A stretch of 64,000 nucleotides of DNA from Mycobacterium sp. ACS4331 (GTDB taxonomy: Bacteria; Actinomycetota; Actinomycetes; Mycobacteriales; Mycobacteriaceae): assembly GCF_001667265.1 (NCBI RefSeq), contig NZ_LZHW01000078.1:46484-110483 (forward strand), in the 5' to 3' direction. Position 1 is the stretch's first letter; each line of letters opens with the position of its first letter. Positions 1-8,028 of the stretch are shown in pieces. The position numbers were made by a program, and so were the translations under genes. The notes under the pieces are model-generated. The model was given only the letters and a program-made list of their open reading frames with translations, made no database searches and was not told the DNA's origin.

Positions 1-1004
1 ATGGCCCCACGCACGATGACCGCACCGTGATCACGCGTCCAGAAGATCGTCGGACTGTCCGGTGCGGAGAACACCTGGATCCGGCTGTCCGGAACCCCGC
101 CGTCGGCCTCGGCGCCGACCGGGAAACCGAAGTCACCCGTGGGCCCGCCCGCCGACTCGTACTTGGCCAGGATGTCGCCCGACACGGCGTGCGCACCCGT
201 CTCGGGGCTGAAGAACACCTTGCCGCCGGCGAAGTCCTGTCCCGCCCCGGAGTCGCCGATGGCGTACTGCTCCCCGGCCTTGACACCGAGCGGGCCCGAG
301 GGTCCACCGGCGGCACGCCAGGCGGTCGCGATCGCCGACGTTGCGTCGGACGGAATCTCCAGGCCGACAAGCTGTCCCGCCAGGTCCGCGGGTTCGGTGG
401 TGAACGTCTTCGTGCTCGTGTCGAACGACAGCTGTCCACCGGTGAACCGCTGCGAGATCACGTTGCCGCTGTACGTCTCGTCGGCAACCGGGACGCCGAG
501 GACCCCGGCCGAACCGCCGAGCTTGTCCCAGGCGGCGTTGATCGCACCGCGAACCACCCAGGCGCCGGTCTCCGGCGTCCAGAAGATGACGGGGTTGTCG
601 GCGGCGCTGAAGGTGCTGTTGCGGCTCTCCGGGCTGATTCGGCCCGGGCCCTCATCGATGTTCGGGAACCCCAGATCACTGTCCGCCGGGCCGCCGAGGG
701 CACGGTACTTCTCCAGGATGGCGCCCTGCATGATCTTCGCGCCGGTTGCCGGCGAGAAGAAAATCGCCCCTCCGGCAAAGTTCTGAGCGAAACCCTGGCC
801 CACGGGATAGACACCGCCATCCCGCGGCCCCAGCGTCGACGCATCTCCACCGGCGGCATCGAATGCCGCATTGATCGCATCCGTGGCGTCACTTTCCGGT
901 GACGCATGCGCGGTCGGCGCAAAGAGTGCGACCGCGGCTGCGGCGAGAACAATTCCCAACGCCGTTCGACCGATTCCCCCGAATCGTTTCCACTGCCGTG
1001 TCAT
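1..1004 (-). CDS. Secreted LGFP-repeat cell-wall protein, C-terminus outside window
   Basis: The frame is open from an ATG at 1004 to the window edge, giving 334 visible residues and no stop, so the protein is truncated by the window. Residues 1-35 form a signal peptide: basic start MTRQWKR, an Ala/Val/Leu core, and cleavage after Ala-His-Ala. Five LGFP-type repeats follow, each with a Gly-Gly, an L-G-F/V-P-like turn and an aromatic F-(F/W)-(S/T)-P-x-T-G-A segment. LGFP repeats occur in corynebacterial and mycobacterial envelope proteins and are thought to anchor to arabinogalactan. A GGGGTGAG sequence precedes the start. A catalytic domain could lie downstream, beyond position 1, so the enzymatic role is unknown. 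Confidence 0.85.
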   Translation of the reverse strand, partial: MTRQWKRFGGIGRTALGIVLAAAAVALFAPTAHASPESDATDAINAAFDAAGGDASTLGPRDGGVYPVGQGFAQNFAGGAIFFSPATGAKIMQGAILEKYRALGGPADSDLGFPNIDEGPGRISPESRNSTFSAADNPVIFWTPETGAWVVRGAINAAWDKLGGSAGVLGVPVADETYSGNVISQRFTGGQLSFDTSTKTFTTEPADLAGQLVGLEIPSDATSAIATAWRAAGGPSGPLGVKAGEQYAIGDSGAGQDFAGGKVFFSPETGAHAVSGDILAKYESAGGPTGDFGFPVGAEADGGVPDSRIQVFSAPDSPTIFWTRDHGAVIVRGA

Positions 1005-1206
1005 CGACTCACCCCGCGCTTTCCGACCCTGCCATCTGCATCGTCAGCCTGCGAGGACCGACCCGAATTCAGGGCACAGTCGTAGACGGGCCAACCTCAT
1101 CCGGCACAGAATACCCATACGTAACGCAAATAACATGCATCTGGGACCCGAAAGCGCGGATTCGATACGCGACGGTTAAAGTTTTCGGCCCTGAATGGGC
1201 CGTGGG

Positions 1207-2367
1207 TCAGATACCCAGACTGCGCCCGATGATCTCCTTCATGATCTCGGTGGTGCCGCCGTAGATGGTCTGCACGCGGGCATCGAGGTAGGCCCGGGCA
1301 ACGTTGTACTCGCGCATGTAGCCGTAGCCACCGTGCAGCTGCAGGCAGCGGTCGATGAGCTTGACCTGAGCCTCGGTGGTGTACCACTTGGCCATCGCGG
1401 CCTGCTCGGCCGACAGGTGCGCCGACAGATGCATCCGGATGAACTCGTCGACGAGGATCCGCATGGCGGTCGTCTCGGTCGCCAGTTCGGCCAGCAGGAA
1501 ACGGCTGTTCTGGAAGTTGCCGATCGGCTTTCCGAAGGCCTTGCGCTCCTTGGTGTACTGGATGGTCTCCTCGAGCACCGCCTCCATCGCAGCGACGGCC
1601 ATGATGGCGATCGAGATGCGCTCCTGCGGCAGGTTCTGCATCAGGTAGACGAAACCCTGCCCCTCCTCGCCGAGGAGGTTCTCCACGGGCACCTTGACGT
1701 CGGTGAAGGACAGTTCCGCCGTGTCCTGGGCGTCCAGGCCGATCTTGTCGAGGTGGCGACCGCGCTCAAATCCCTCCATGCCGCGCTCGACGACCAGCAG
1801 CGAGAAGCCCAGCGCACCCTTGTCGGGGTCGGTCTGCGCAACGACGATCACGAGGTCGGAGTTGATGCCGTTGGTGATGAAGGTCTTGGAGCCGTTGAGG
1901 ATGTAGTGATCCCCCTGCTTGACCGCACGGGTCTTGATGCCCTGCAGGTCGCTTCCCGTGCCGGGTTCGGTCATGGCGATCGCGGTGATCAGCTCGCCGG
2001 TGCAGAATCCGGGCAGCCAGCGCTGCTTCTGCTCCTCGTTGGCCAACCGCAGGAAGTAGGGCAGCACCACGTCGTTGTGCAGTGAGAACCCCAGGCCGCT
2101 GTAGCGGCCCGCAACGGTCTCCTCGACCAGCACGGTGTTGTAGCGGAAGTCGTCGTTGCCGCCACCGCCGTACTCCTCCGGCACGGCCATACCCAGGAAG
2201 CCCTGCTTGCCTGCCTCGAGCCACACACCGCGGTCGACGATCTTGTCCTTCTCCCACTGCTCGTGGTGCGGCGCGACATGCTTGTCCAGGAACGCCCGGT
2301 ACGACTCGCGGAAGAGTTCGTGCTCGGGCTCGAACAGGGTGCGCTGGTACTTCACGGCGTTGCTCAC
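1207..2367 (-). CDS. fadE20: Acyl-CoA dehydrogenase FadE20
   Basis: An FAD-dependent acyl-CoA dehydrogenase that would carry out the first step of fatty acid beta-oxidation in the cytoplasm. It has the full fold: N-terminal helical domain, middle beta domain with the MTEPGTGSDLQG flavin loop, and C-terminal helices with RKAFGKPIGNFQ. The usual C-terminal YEGT is YGGT, and a Glu sits in the helix-G stretch AAMEAVLEET; this arrangement is known from long-chain acyl-CoA dehydrogenase, where helix G supplies the base. I chose the GTG at 2367 because GGAGG lies just upstream; it gives 386 residues, the length of M. tuberculosis FadE20 (Rv2724c), which also neighbours hflX. It is transcribed divergently from the molybdoenzyme gene at 2482. 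Confidence 0.9.
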   Translation of the reverse strand: MSNAVKYQRTLFEPEHELFRESYRAFLDKHVAPHHEQWEKDKIVDRGVWLEAGKQGFLGMAVPEEYGGGGNDDFRYNTVLVEETVAGRYSGLGFSLHNDVVLPYFLRLANEEQKQRWLPGFCTGELITAIAMTEPGTGSDLQGIKTRAVKQGDHYILNGSKTFITNGINSDLVIVVAQTDPDKGALGFSLLVVERGMEGFERGRHLDKIGLDAQDTAELSFTDVKVPVENLLGEEGQGFVYLMQNLPQERISIAIMAVAAMEAVLEETIQYTKERKAFGKPIGNFQNSRFLLAELATETTAMRILVDEFIRMHLSAHLSAEQAAMAKWYTTEAQVKLIDRCLQLHGGYGYMREYNVARAYLDARVQTIYGGTTEIMKEIIGRSLGI

Positions 2368-2420
2368 GGGGACCTCCGGGGCGGGTTTGATCAGACTGCG
2401 AAACTTGCGCACGACGATAT

Positions 2421-2438
2421 ACCAACCGGGTGGTTGGT
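2421..2438. promoter_or_regulatory. Palindromic operator candidate between fadE20 and bisC-like gene
   Basis: ACCAACC-GGGT-GGTTGGT is a perfect 7-bp inverted repeat with a 4-bp spacer, in the divergent intergenic region 54 nt from the fadE20 start and 43 nt from the ATG at 2482. Size and symmetry fit a TetR-family operator. The nearest TetR gene is at 4769-5383, but that it binds here is inference. Confidence 0.6.
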
Positions 2439-2467
2439 CGGGAATCGCCCCCGCCGACCTGCGCACC

Positions 2468-2473
2468 TAGACT
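2468..2473 (+). promoter_or_regulatory. -10 element of bisC-like gene
   Basis: TAGACT fits the mycobacterial TANNNT -10 hexamer. It ends 8 nt before the ATG at 2482, so the transcript would be leaderless or nearly so. The palindrome at 2421-2438 lies about where a -35 region and upstream contacts would be. Confidence 0.5.
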
Positions 2474-2481
2474 CGGGAGCC

Positions 2482-4830
2482 ATGAGTGCGCGCGGCGACA
2501 CCGCACCGATGAGCCTGACCCACTGGGGTGCGTTCCATGCCGACGTCGCCGACGGCGACATCACCGCCGTCACCGCCCCCGACTACGACACCGACCCGTC
2601 CCCGCTGCTTCAGAACCTGGTCGGGTCGATCCGGCACCGGTCCCGCATCGCCGCCCCGGCGGTGCGGCGCGGCTGGCTCGAGCACGGCCCCGGGCCCACC
2701 GGCTCACGCGGCTCCGACGAGTTCGTCGAGCTGTCCTGGCCGGAGCTGACCGAACTGCTCGCCACCGAGCTGCGCCGGGTCGTCGACACGTACGGCAATG
2801 AGGCCGTCTACGGCGGCTCCTACGGCTGGTCCAGCGCGGGGCGGTTCCACCACGCGCAGAGCCAGGTCCACCGGTTTCTGAAACTGCTCGGCGGATACAC
2901 GTTCTCGCGGCACTCCTACAGCCTCGGCGCCACCGGCGTGATCATGCCGCGCGTGGTGGGTACGCACGACAACCTGTTCACCCGCTCGACGAGCTGGGAC
3001 GTGATCGCCGAGCACACCGATCTGCTGGTCTGCTTCGGCGGCGTGCCCTTGAAGAACACCGCGATCAACGACGGCGGCACCACGGCGCATCCGGTCCGCG
3101 AGGCGTTGACGCGGTTCCGCGCCCGCGGCGGGCACATCGTGTCGGTCTCTCCGCTGCGCGACGACGTCGACGGTCCGTGCGACTGGCTGGCGGCCGTCCC
3201 GGGCACCGATGTGGCCATCATGCTCGGACTGGCCCACACCCTGGTCTGCGAGGGCCTGCACGACAAGGAGTTCCTGCGCGAGTTCTGCACGGGCTACGAG
3301 GTGTTCGAGGCCCACCTGCTCGGCCACGACGACGGCGTGCCCAAGTCGGCGGAATGGGCCGCACGGATCAGTCAGGTGTCCGCCGACACGCTGCGCGCCC
3401 TGGCCCGACGGATGGCGGCGGGGCGCACCATCGTCACCGTCAGCTGGTCACTGCAGCGCACCCGCTACGGCGAGCAGGCCCCGTGGATGGGCCTGACACT
3501 GGCGGCGATGCTCGGTCAGATCGGGCTTCCCGGAGGCGGTTTCGGCCACGGCTACGGATCGATGAACGAGCCCGGCCTGCCACCGGTGCGCTGCCGCCTG
3601 CCGCGCCTGCCGCAGGGCCCCAATCCGGTGCAGACGTTCATTCCGGTGGCGGCCGTCAGCGATATGCTGCTGCACCCGGGCGAGCCGTTCGACTACAACG
3701 GCCAGCGCCTGCGCTATCCCGACATCCGGTGCGTGTACTGGGCCGGCGGCAACCCGTTTCACCACCACCAGAACATCCCCCGACTGCGGCGCGCGCTGAG
3801 CCGGCCGGACACCGTCGTCGTCCACGACCCGTACTGGACCGCGATGGCCAAGCACGCCGACATCGTCGTCCCCTCCACAACACCGTATGAGCGTGACGAC
3901 TTCTCGGGTTCTCGCAACGACCCTCGACTGGTCGCGATGCCCGCCCTGGCGCCGCCGTACGCCCAGGCGCGCAACGACCACCAGACCTTCGCCGACCTGG
4001 CGTACCGGCTGGGGTTCGGCGAGGCGTTCACCGAGGGCCGCACCGAACGGGAATGGCTCGAGCACATGTACACCACATGGGCCGCACAGCTCGACTTCAC
4101 CGTGCCCACCTTCGGCGAGTTCTGGGAGCGGGGGCACCTGGAGCTGCCGGTCGAGGAGGGACTGACACTGCTGTCGGAGTTCCGGGCCGACCCGGCCGCG
4201 CATCCACTGGCCACACCCAGCGGACGCATCGAGATCCACTCCGAAGACATCGCGGGCTTCGGCTACGCCGACTGCGCGGGCCACCCGCGTTGGTATGAGC
4301 CGACCGAATGGCTCGGCGGGGCGCGGGCCACCGAGTTCCCGCTGCACCTGCTGGCCAACCAGCCGGCCTCCCGACTGCACAGCCAACTGGACGCCGGGAG
4401 CACCAGCCAGGCGTCGAAAGTGGCTGGGCGTGAACCGATCCGGATGAATCCGCGGGACGCGGCGGAACGCGGCCTCGACGCCGGGGATGTGGTGCGCGTG
4501 TTCAACGATCGCGGCGCGTGCCTGGCCGGGGTCGTCCTCGATGAGGGCGTGCGACCACGGGTGGTTCAGTTGGCCACCGGCGCGTGGTATGACCCGGTCG
4601 ATCCGGCGTACCCGGATTCGCTGTGCGCGCACGGCAATCCGAATGTGCTCACCGATGACGTCGGAACCTCGGCGCTGGCCCACGGGTGCACCGGAGCGCA
4701 CGTGCTGGTGCAGGTGGAGAAGTACACCGGCGCCCTGCCCCCGGTGCGGGCCCATGAGCCGCCGCGGATCACGGCCCGCGCTGGTCGTCCGGAAACCGCG
4801 GCGCCACCAGATCCACGAACGCCTCGCTGA
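2482..4830 (+). CDS. Molybdopterin oxidoreductase, BisC/DMSO reductase family
   Basis: A 782-residue molybdopterin-guanine-dinucleotide enzyme of the biotin sulfoxide, DMSO and TMAO reductase group. Near residue 115, SYGWSSAGRFHHAQ matches the region that carries the Mo-coordinating serine. The body has the FSRHSYSLG and YWAGGNPFHHHQN segments of the cofactor-binding domains, and a C-terminal dinucleotide-binding domain includes LLANQPASRLHSQ. There is no twin-arginine signal and no N-terminal Cys cluster, so a cytoplasmic enzyme without its own [4Fe-4S] centre is likely. The substrate cannot be told; S- or N-oxides such as methionine or biotin sulfoxide are the family norm. The ATG at 2482 follows a -10 element. 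The 3' end overlaps the convergent TetR gene by 62 nt. Confidence 0.85.
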   Translation: MSARGDTAPMSLTHWGAFHADVADGDITAVTAPDYDTDPSPLLQNLVGSIRHRSRIAAPAVRRGWLEHGPGPTGSRGSDEFVELSWPELTELLATELRRVVDTYGNEAVYGGSYGWSSAGRFHHAQSQVHRFLKLLGGYTFSRHSYSLGATGVIMPRVVGTHDNLFTRSTSWDVIAEHTDLLVCFGGVPLKNTAINDGGTTAHPVREALTRFRARGGHIVSVSPLRDDVDGPCDWLAAVPGTDVAIMLGLAHTLVCEGLHDKEFLREFCTGYEVFEAHLLGHDDGVPKSAEWAARISQVSADTLRALARRMAAGRTIVTVSWSLQRTRYGEQAPWMGLTLAAMLGQIGLPGGGFGHGYGSMNEPGLPPVRCRLPRLPQGPNPVQTFIPVAAVSDMLLHPGEPFDYNGQRLRYPDIRCVYWAGGNPFHHHQNIPRLRRALSRPDTVVVHDPYWTAMAKHADIVVPSTTPYERDDFSGSRNDPRLVAMPALAPPYAQARNDHQTFADLAYRLGFGEAFTEGRTEREWLEHMYTTWAAQLDFTVPTFGEFWERGHLELPVEEGLTLLSEFRADPAAHPLATPSGRIEIHSEDIAGFGYADCAGHPRWYEPTEWLGGARATEFPLHLLANQPASRLHSQLDAGSTSQASKVAGREPIRMNPRDAAERGLDAGDVVRVFNDRGACLAGVVLDEGVRPRVVQLATGAWYDPVDPAYPDSLCAHGNPNVLTDDVGTSALAHGCTGAHVLVQVEKYTGALPPVRAHEPPRITARAGRPETAAPPDPRTPR

Positions 4831-5383
4831 TCCGGTGGGCGTGCGCCATCGGGTGGCCACGCAGAATCGCCGCGGACAGCACGGTGTTGATGATGCCCCA
4901 CAGCATCACAGCGGCGTCGTGGGCCTCCTGCTCCCCCAGTGCCGCGAAGTCATACGCCAGGGTGCGCACCGCCACCTCGGCGAACTCGTCCATCATCTGA
5001 GCGGCCGCCGGATCGGTCGTATTCTGCAGCAGAAGACAGACTTTGAAGAATCGTGGCCGCTTCTCGAAGCTCGTGACGATGGCGCGGACCTTGGCGCGCA
5101 GACGCTGGACCGCAGGCCGCGAGTCCGAGTCGTCGGCGACGAAAACCGGTTGCGCCCACTGCTGAAGCACCGCGGCGTAGACGTGCTCCTTCGATCCGAA
5201 GTACCGGTACAGGGTGCCGAGCGCGACATCGGCGCGTTCGGCGACGTCGCGCATCTGGATCTGCTCGTAGTCGTGCTCCTTGAGCGCCGCAAGGGCCGCG
5301 TTGACGATCTGCCTGCGGCGCGCGCGCTTGTACTCGGGCAGTTCGTCCGACGCCCCCGCGAGACTGACCGGACCGCCGGTCAT
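4769..5383 (-). CDS. TetR-family transcriptional regulator
   Basis: A 204-residue repressor-type protein. Residues about 19-66 form the TetR helix-turn-helix, with the signature VALGTLYRYFGSKEHV resembling that of the cholesterol regulator KstR. The C-terminal two thirds are helical and would hold the ligand pocket and dimer interface. The start overlaps the stop of the acyl-CoA dehydrogenase gene at 5380 (ATGA), so it is the last gene of the 9234-to-4769 operon and is probably translationally coupled. An acyl-CoA or steroid-CoA ligand is a reasonable guess from the neighbours. Candidate targets are the palindrome at 2421 and the inverted repeat at 9248. Confidence 0.88.
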   Translation of the reverse strand: MTGGPVSLAGASDELPEYKRARRRQIVNAALAALKEHDYEQIQMRDVAERADVALGTLYRYFGSKEHVYAAVLQQWAQPVFVADDSDSRPAVQRLRAKVRAIVTSFEKRPRFFKVCLLLQNTTDPAAAQMMDEFAEVAVRTLAYDFAALGEQEAHDAAVMLWGIINTVLSAAILRGHPMAHAHRISEAFVDLVAPRFPDDQRGP

Positions 5384-7602
5384 CGTCGCGGCAGTCCCAG
5401 GATCATGGTGGCGATGATGTTCAACTGGATCTCCCGCGTGCCGCCGCCGATGATCTCGGCGGGCAACTGCAGAGTGTGCGCCACCGCGGTGTCGCCCACC
5501 CCATGGATCAACGCCCCGGGACCCGCGAATTCCAAAGCGGCGGTGCCGATCCGGCGCAGCACCGCGCCGGTGGCGACCTTGGCGATGCTGGTCGCGGGGC
5601 CCGGCGAGTGCCCCGCGAGCCGAGACAGCGTGTCGCGCAGGTTCAGTGCGGCGATCGCATTCGTGGCGGCGCGGACCTCTCCGAGGGCGCGGAGCAGGGC
5701 CTCGCGGTCAACCCCGGGGCGCTCGGCGAGGTCGCGCAGCACCGACTCCCGGTCGTTGTTGATGTACCCGCTGATCGCGGCGCGTTCGTTGGCCATGGTC
5801 GCCAGGGCCAACGACCAACCCGCGTCCGGGGCGCCGACCAGCATGTCGTCGGGCACGAACACGTCGTCGAAGAACACCTCGTTGAAATGCGCCTCGCCGG
5901 TGGCCGTGCGCAGCGGCCGCACCGTGATCCCGGGTGTGGTCATGTCGACGAGGAAGTAGCCGATCCCCTTGTGTTTACGGGCCTCCGGATCGGTCCGCGC
6001 CAGCAGTGCACCCCAGTCCGCGCGATGCGCCGACGACGTCCACACCTTCTGGCCGTCGATGCGCCAACCGCCCTGGACCCGGGTGGCCCGCGTGCTCAGC
6101 GACGCCAGATCCGATCCTGCGCCCGGCTCGCTGAACAGCTGGCACCAGGCGTGGGTTCCGCGCAGGATCGGCTCGGCGAACCGCTCGCGCTGCTCCTCGG
6201 TCCCGAAGGCCAGGATCGTCGGAAGGATCCACTCGGCGATGCCCAGTGACGAGCGGACCACCTCGGGGCGGCGCTCGAACTCCTCGGTGATGATCAACTG
6301 CTGGACAGGGGTGGCGTCCAGCCCCCAGGGAGCGGGCAGGTGCGGTGCCAGCAGGCCCGCGGCCGCCAGCACATCGCGCTGCGCACCGGTGTAGAGGTTG
6401 GCGTAGTCGGGGCTCTGCCGGCCGGGCTGGTCGTTGACCAATGTCGCTGCGTGGTCGAGGATCTCGACGATGCGCGACCGGAACTCCGTCTCGACGTCGG
6501 GCAGTTGGATGGAGAAGTCACGGGTCGGCGCCGCAGGCTCACCGAGTTGCCGGGCCCACGGGCCCAGCGGTCCACTGGCCGCGGACAGGCTGATCGCCCG
6601 GCGCCAGTAGAGGTGCATATCGTGTTCCCACGTGTAGCCGATGGCCCCGAACATGGTCAGCGCATCCAGGGCCAGGTCAGGCAGCTTGGCGTTGGCCACG
6701 ATGGCAGCGCCCGAGGCCGCGATGCGTCGCTGCGCTGCGGACTGTTCGGCCGCGCGGGCCGCGTCCCAGGCCGACGCCGCGATGAGTTCACTGTCGACAT
6801 AGAGCGCTGCGGCCCTGTGCTGCAGCGCCTGGAATGCGCCGATCGGCTGGCCGAACTGTTCCCGGACCAACAGATGCGCGATGACGTTGTCCGTGCACCA
6901 CCGGGCGACGCCGGCCGCCTCGGCCGCGGTCAGCGCCACCGCGGCGAACCGCGCGGCCTCGACGTCGACACCGTCCGCCACCGCGGCGCTGCCGATCAGG
7001 TGCTGCTCAACCCTGAGGCAGGCGACATCGCGGGTCAGGTCGGTACCCGACTCGCTGACGACACTCAGACCGTGACCGTCGGTGCGCAGCACCGTCCACA
7101 CGGTGTCGGCCTCGGTGTGTGCCGAGACGACGATCCGCTGGGCACCCGCGAGCCCGATCACGGGTCCGACCAGGCCCGTCAGCTCCCAACCGCCGTCGAC
7201 GGGGGTGGCCGTCAGCTGACCGGACTCCGGCAGCACCACGACGGCCGTGGCACCCGCAGCGATCTCGGCGGCCAGCGCGCGCAGCACGGGACCGGCGCCG
7301 GGTGCCGCCGCCACCGCACCGGCGATCATGGTCGACAGAACCGGTCCGGGCAGCAGGGCGTACCCGGCGGCATCGAGGACGCAGGCGGCCTCGGTCAGAC
7401 CGCCGCCCTGCCCGCCCGCCGCCTCCGGCAGGTGCACGGCGTGGAAACCCTGTGCGGTGAAGGCGTTCCACCACGACGGGACGGTGCCGGCGGCGAGTTC
7501 GTCGAACTGTGTGCGGGTCTGCGCGATCGGCGCGTGACGCGTGGCGAAGCCCGCCACGGCAGCGGCCAACTGCGCCTGCTCATCGCTCAGTGCCAGGGCC
7601 AC
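5380..7602 (-). CDS. Fused two-domain acyl-CoA dehydrogenase, FadE34-like
   Basis: A 740-residue protein with two acyl-CoA dehydrogenase units in one chain. Residues 1 to about 350 are a diverged unit that keeps the FGQPIGAFQALQHR helix; residues about 375-740 are a well conserved unit with FSEPGAGSDLASLSTRA and DGQKVWTSSAH. This tandem layout and size match FadE34 (Rv3573c, about 711 residues), which acts on steroid side chains in place of the usual alpha2beta2 FadE heterodimers. The operon partners, an Ltp-type protein and a DUF35 protein, also echo steroid side-chain removal. The substrate (C5 or C3 side chain, bile-acid type, or another branched acyl-CoA) is not shown by the sequence. Only 10 nt separate it from the DUF35 gene. 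Confidence 0.85.
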   Translation of the reverse strand: MALALSDEQAQLAAAVAGFATRHAPIAQTRTQFDELAAGTVPSWWNAFTAQGFHAVHLPEAAGGQGGGLTEAACVLDAAGYALLPGPVLSTMIAGAVAAAPGAGPVLRALAAEIAAGATAVVVLPESGQLTATPVDGGWELTGLVGPVIGLAGAQRIVVSAHTEADTVWTVLRTDGHGLSVVSESGTDLTRDVACLRVEQHLIGSAAVADGVDVEAARFAAVALTAAEAAGVARWCTDNVIAHLLVREQFGQPIGAFQALQHRAAALYVDSELIAASAWDAARAAEQSAAQRRIAASGAAIVANAKLPDLALDALTMFGAIGYTWEHDMHLYWRRAISLSAASGPLGPWARQLGEPAAPTRDFSIQLPDVETEFRSRIVEILDHAATLVNDQPGRQSPDYANLYTGAQRDVLAAAGLLAPHLPAPWGLDATPVQQLIITEEFERRPEVVRSSLGIAEWILPTILAFGTEEQRERFAEPILRGTHAWCQLFSEPGAGSDLASLSTRATRVQGGWRIDGQKVWTSSAHRADWGALLARTDPEARKHKGIGYFLVDMTTPGITVRPLRTATGEAHFNEVFFDDVFVPDDMLVGAPDAGWSLALATMANERAAISGYINNDRESVLRDLAERPGVDREALLRALGEVRAATNAIAALNLRDTLSRLAGHSPGPATSIAKVATGAVLRRIGTAALEFAGPGALIHGVGDTAVAHTLQLPAEIIGGGTREIQLNIIATMILGLPRR

Positions 7603-7612
7603 ATCGTCTCCT

Positions 7613-8026
7613 TCACCGGCGCGGCGCGTACTTGAGCAGCGTCACGTCGTGGTCCGGAACGTCGACGAACACGGGCGTGACGGGCATGCCGACCTCGAGT
7701 TCCTCGGGTGCGACGTCGACGAGTTCGGTGGCGAAGCGCGGTCCCTCGTCCCATTGCACGATCCCCAGCAGATGCGGCACCGCGTCGGCGAACTGTGGCG
7801 CCACAGGGCGTTGTGCGACGGCGAAGCTGACCAGGGTGCCCGCACCGGAGATCTGGCGCCATTCCAGGTCGTCGGCCAGTGTGCCGGGCGCCAGGACGCG
7901 GGGGTAGAACACGTAGCGCCCCAACGACGGCGAGTACTGGATCCACACCTCACCGCGGCGCAGCCCGTCCCAGTAGGGCGCAGAGACCGGGGTCGGCAGC
8001 GGCATCGGACGTTCGAGTGCGGTCAT
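7613..8026 (-). CDS. DUF35 OB-fold protein lacking the zinc-ribbon cysteines
   Basis: A 137-residue member of the DUF35/Zn-ribbon plus OB-fold family that partners thiolase-like proteins. In M. tuberculosis the DUF35 domain of ChsH2 binds and activates the aldolase Ltp2. The N-terminal element normally reads like C-x2-C-G with a second Cys pair before the OB fold; here it is YSPSLGRYVFYPRVLAP, and the whole protein contains no cysteine. The OB-fold part (GAGTLVSFAVAQRPVAP onward) is conserved. It lies 2 nt from the thiolase-like gene and 10 nt from the FadE34-like gene, so the three are almost surely co-expressed and the first two probably form a complex. Confidence 0.85.
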   Translation of the reverse strand: MTALERPMPLPTPVSAPYWDGLRRGEVWIQYSPSLGRYVFYPRVLAPGTLADDLEWRQISGAGTLVSFAVAQRPVAPQFADAVPHLLGIVQWDEGPRFATELVDVAPEELEVGMPVTPVFVDVPDHDVTLLKYAPRR

Positions 8027-8028
8027 GG

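Noticed and set aside
1005..1206. Small plus-strand open frames in the LGFP/fadE20 spacer (871-1264 region)
   Set aside because: They are short, lack a ribosome site and overlap the signal peptide and 5' end of the LGFP gene on the other strand. Nothing else was seen in the spacer.
1195..2085. Long plus-strand open frame opposite fadE20
   Set aside because: It is the antisense shadow of a conserved acyl-CoA dehydrogenase in GC-rich DNA; the translation has no recognisable domain and the codon bias belongs to the minus strand.
3448..4860. 470-residue minus-strand open frame inside the molybdoenzyme gene
   Set aside because: The plus strand encodes a complete molybdopterin enzyme; the antisense frame has no family marks.
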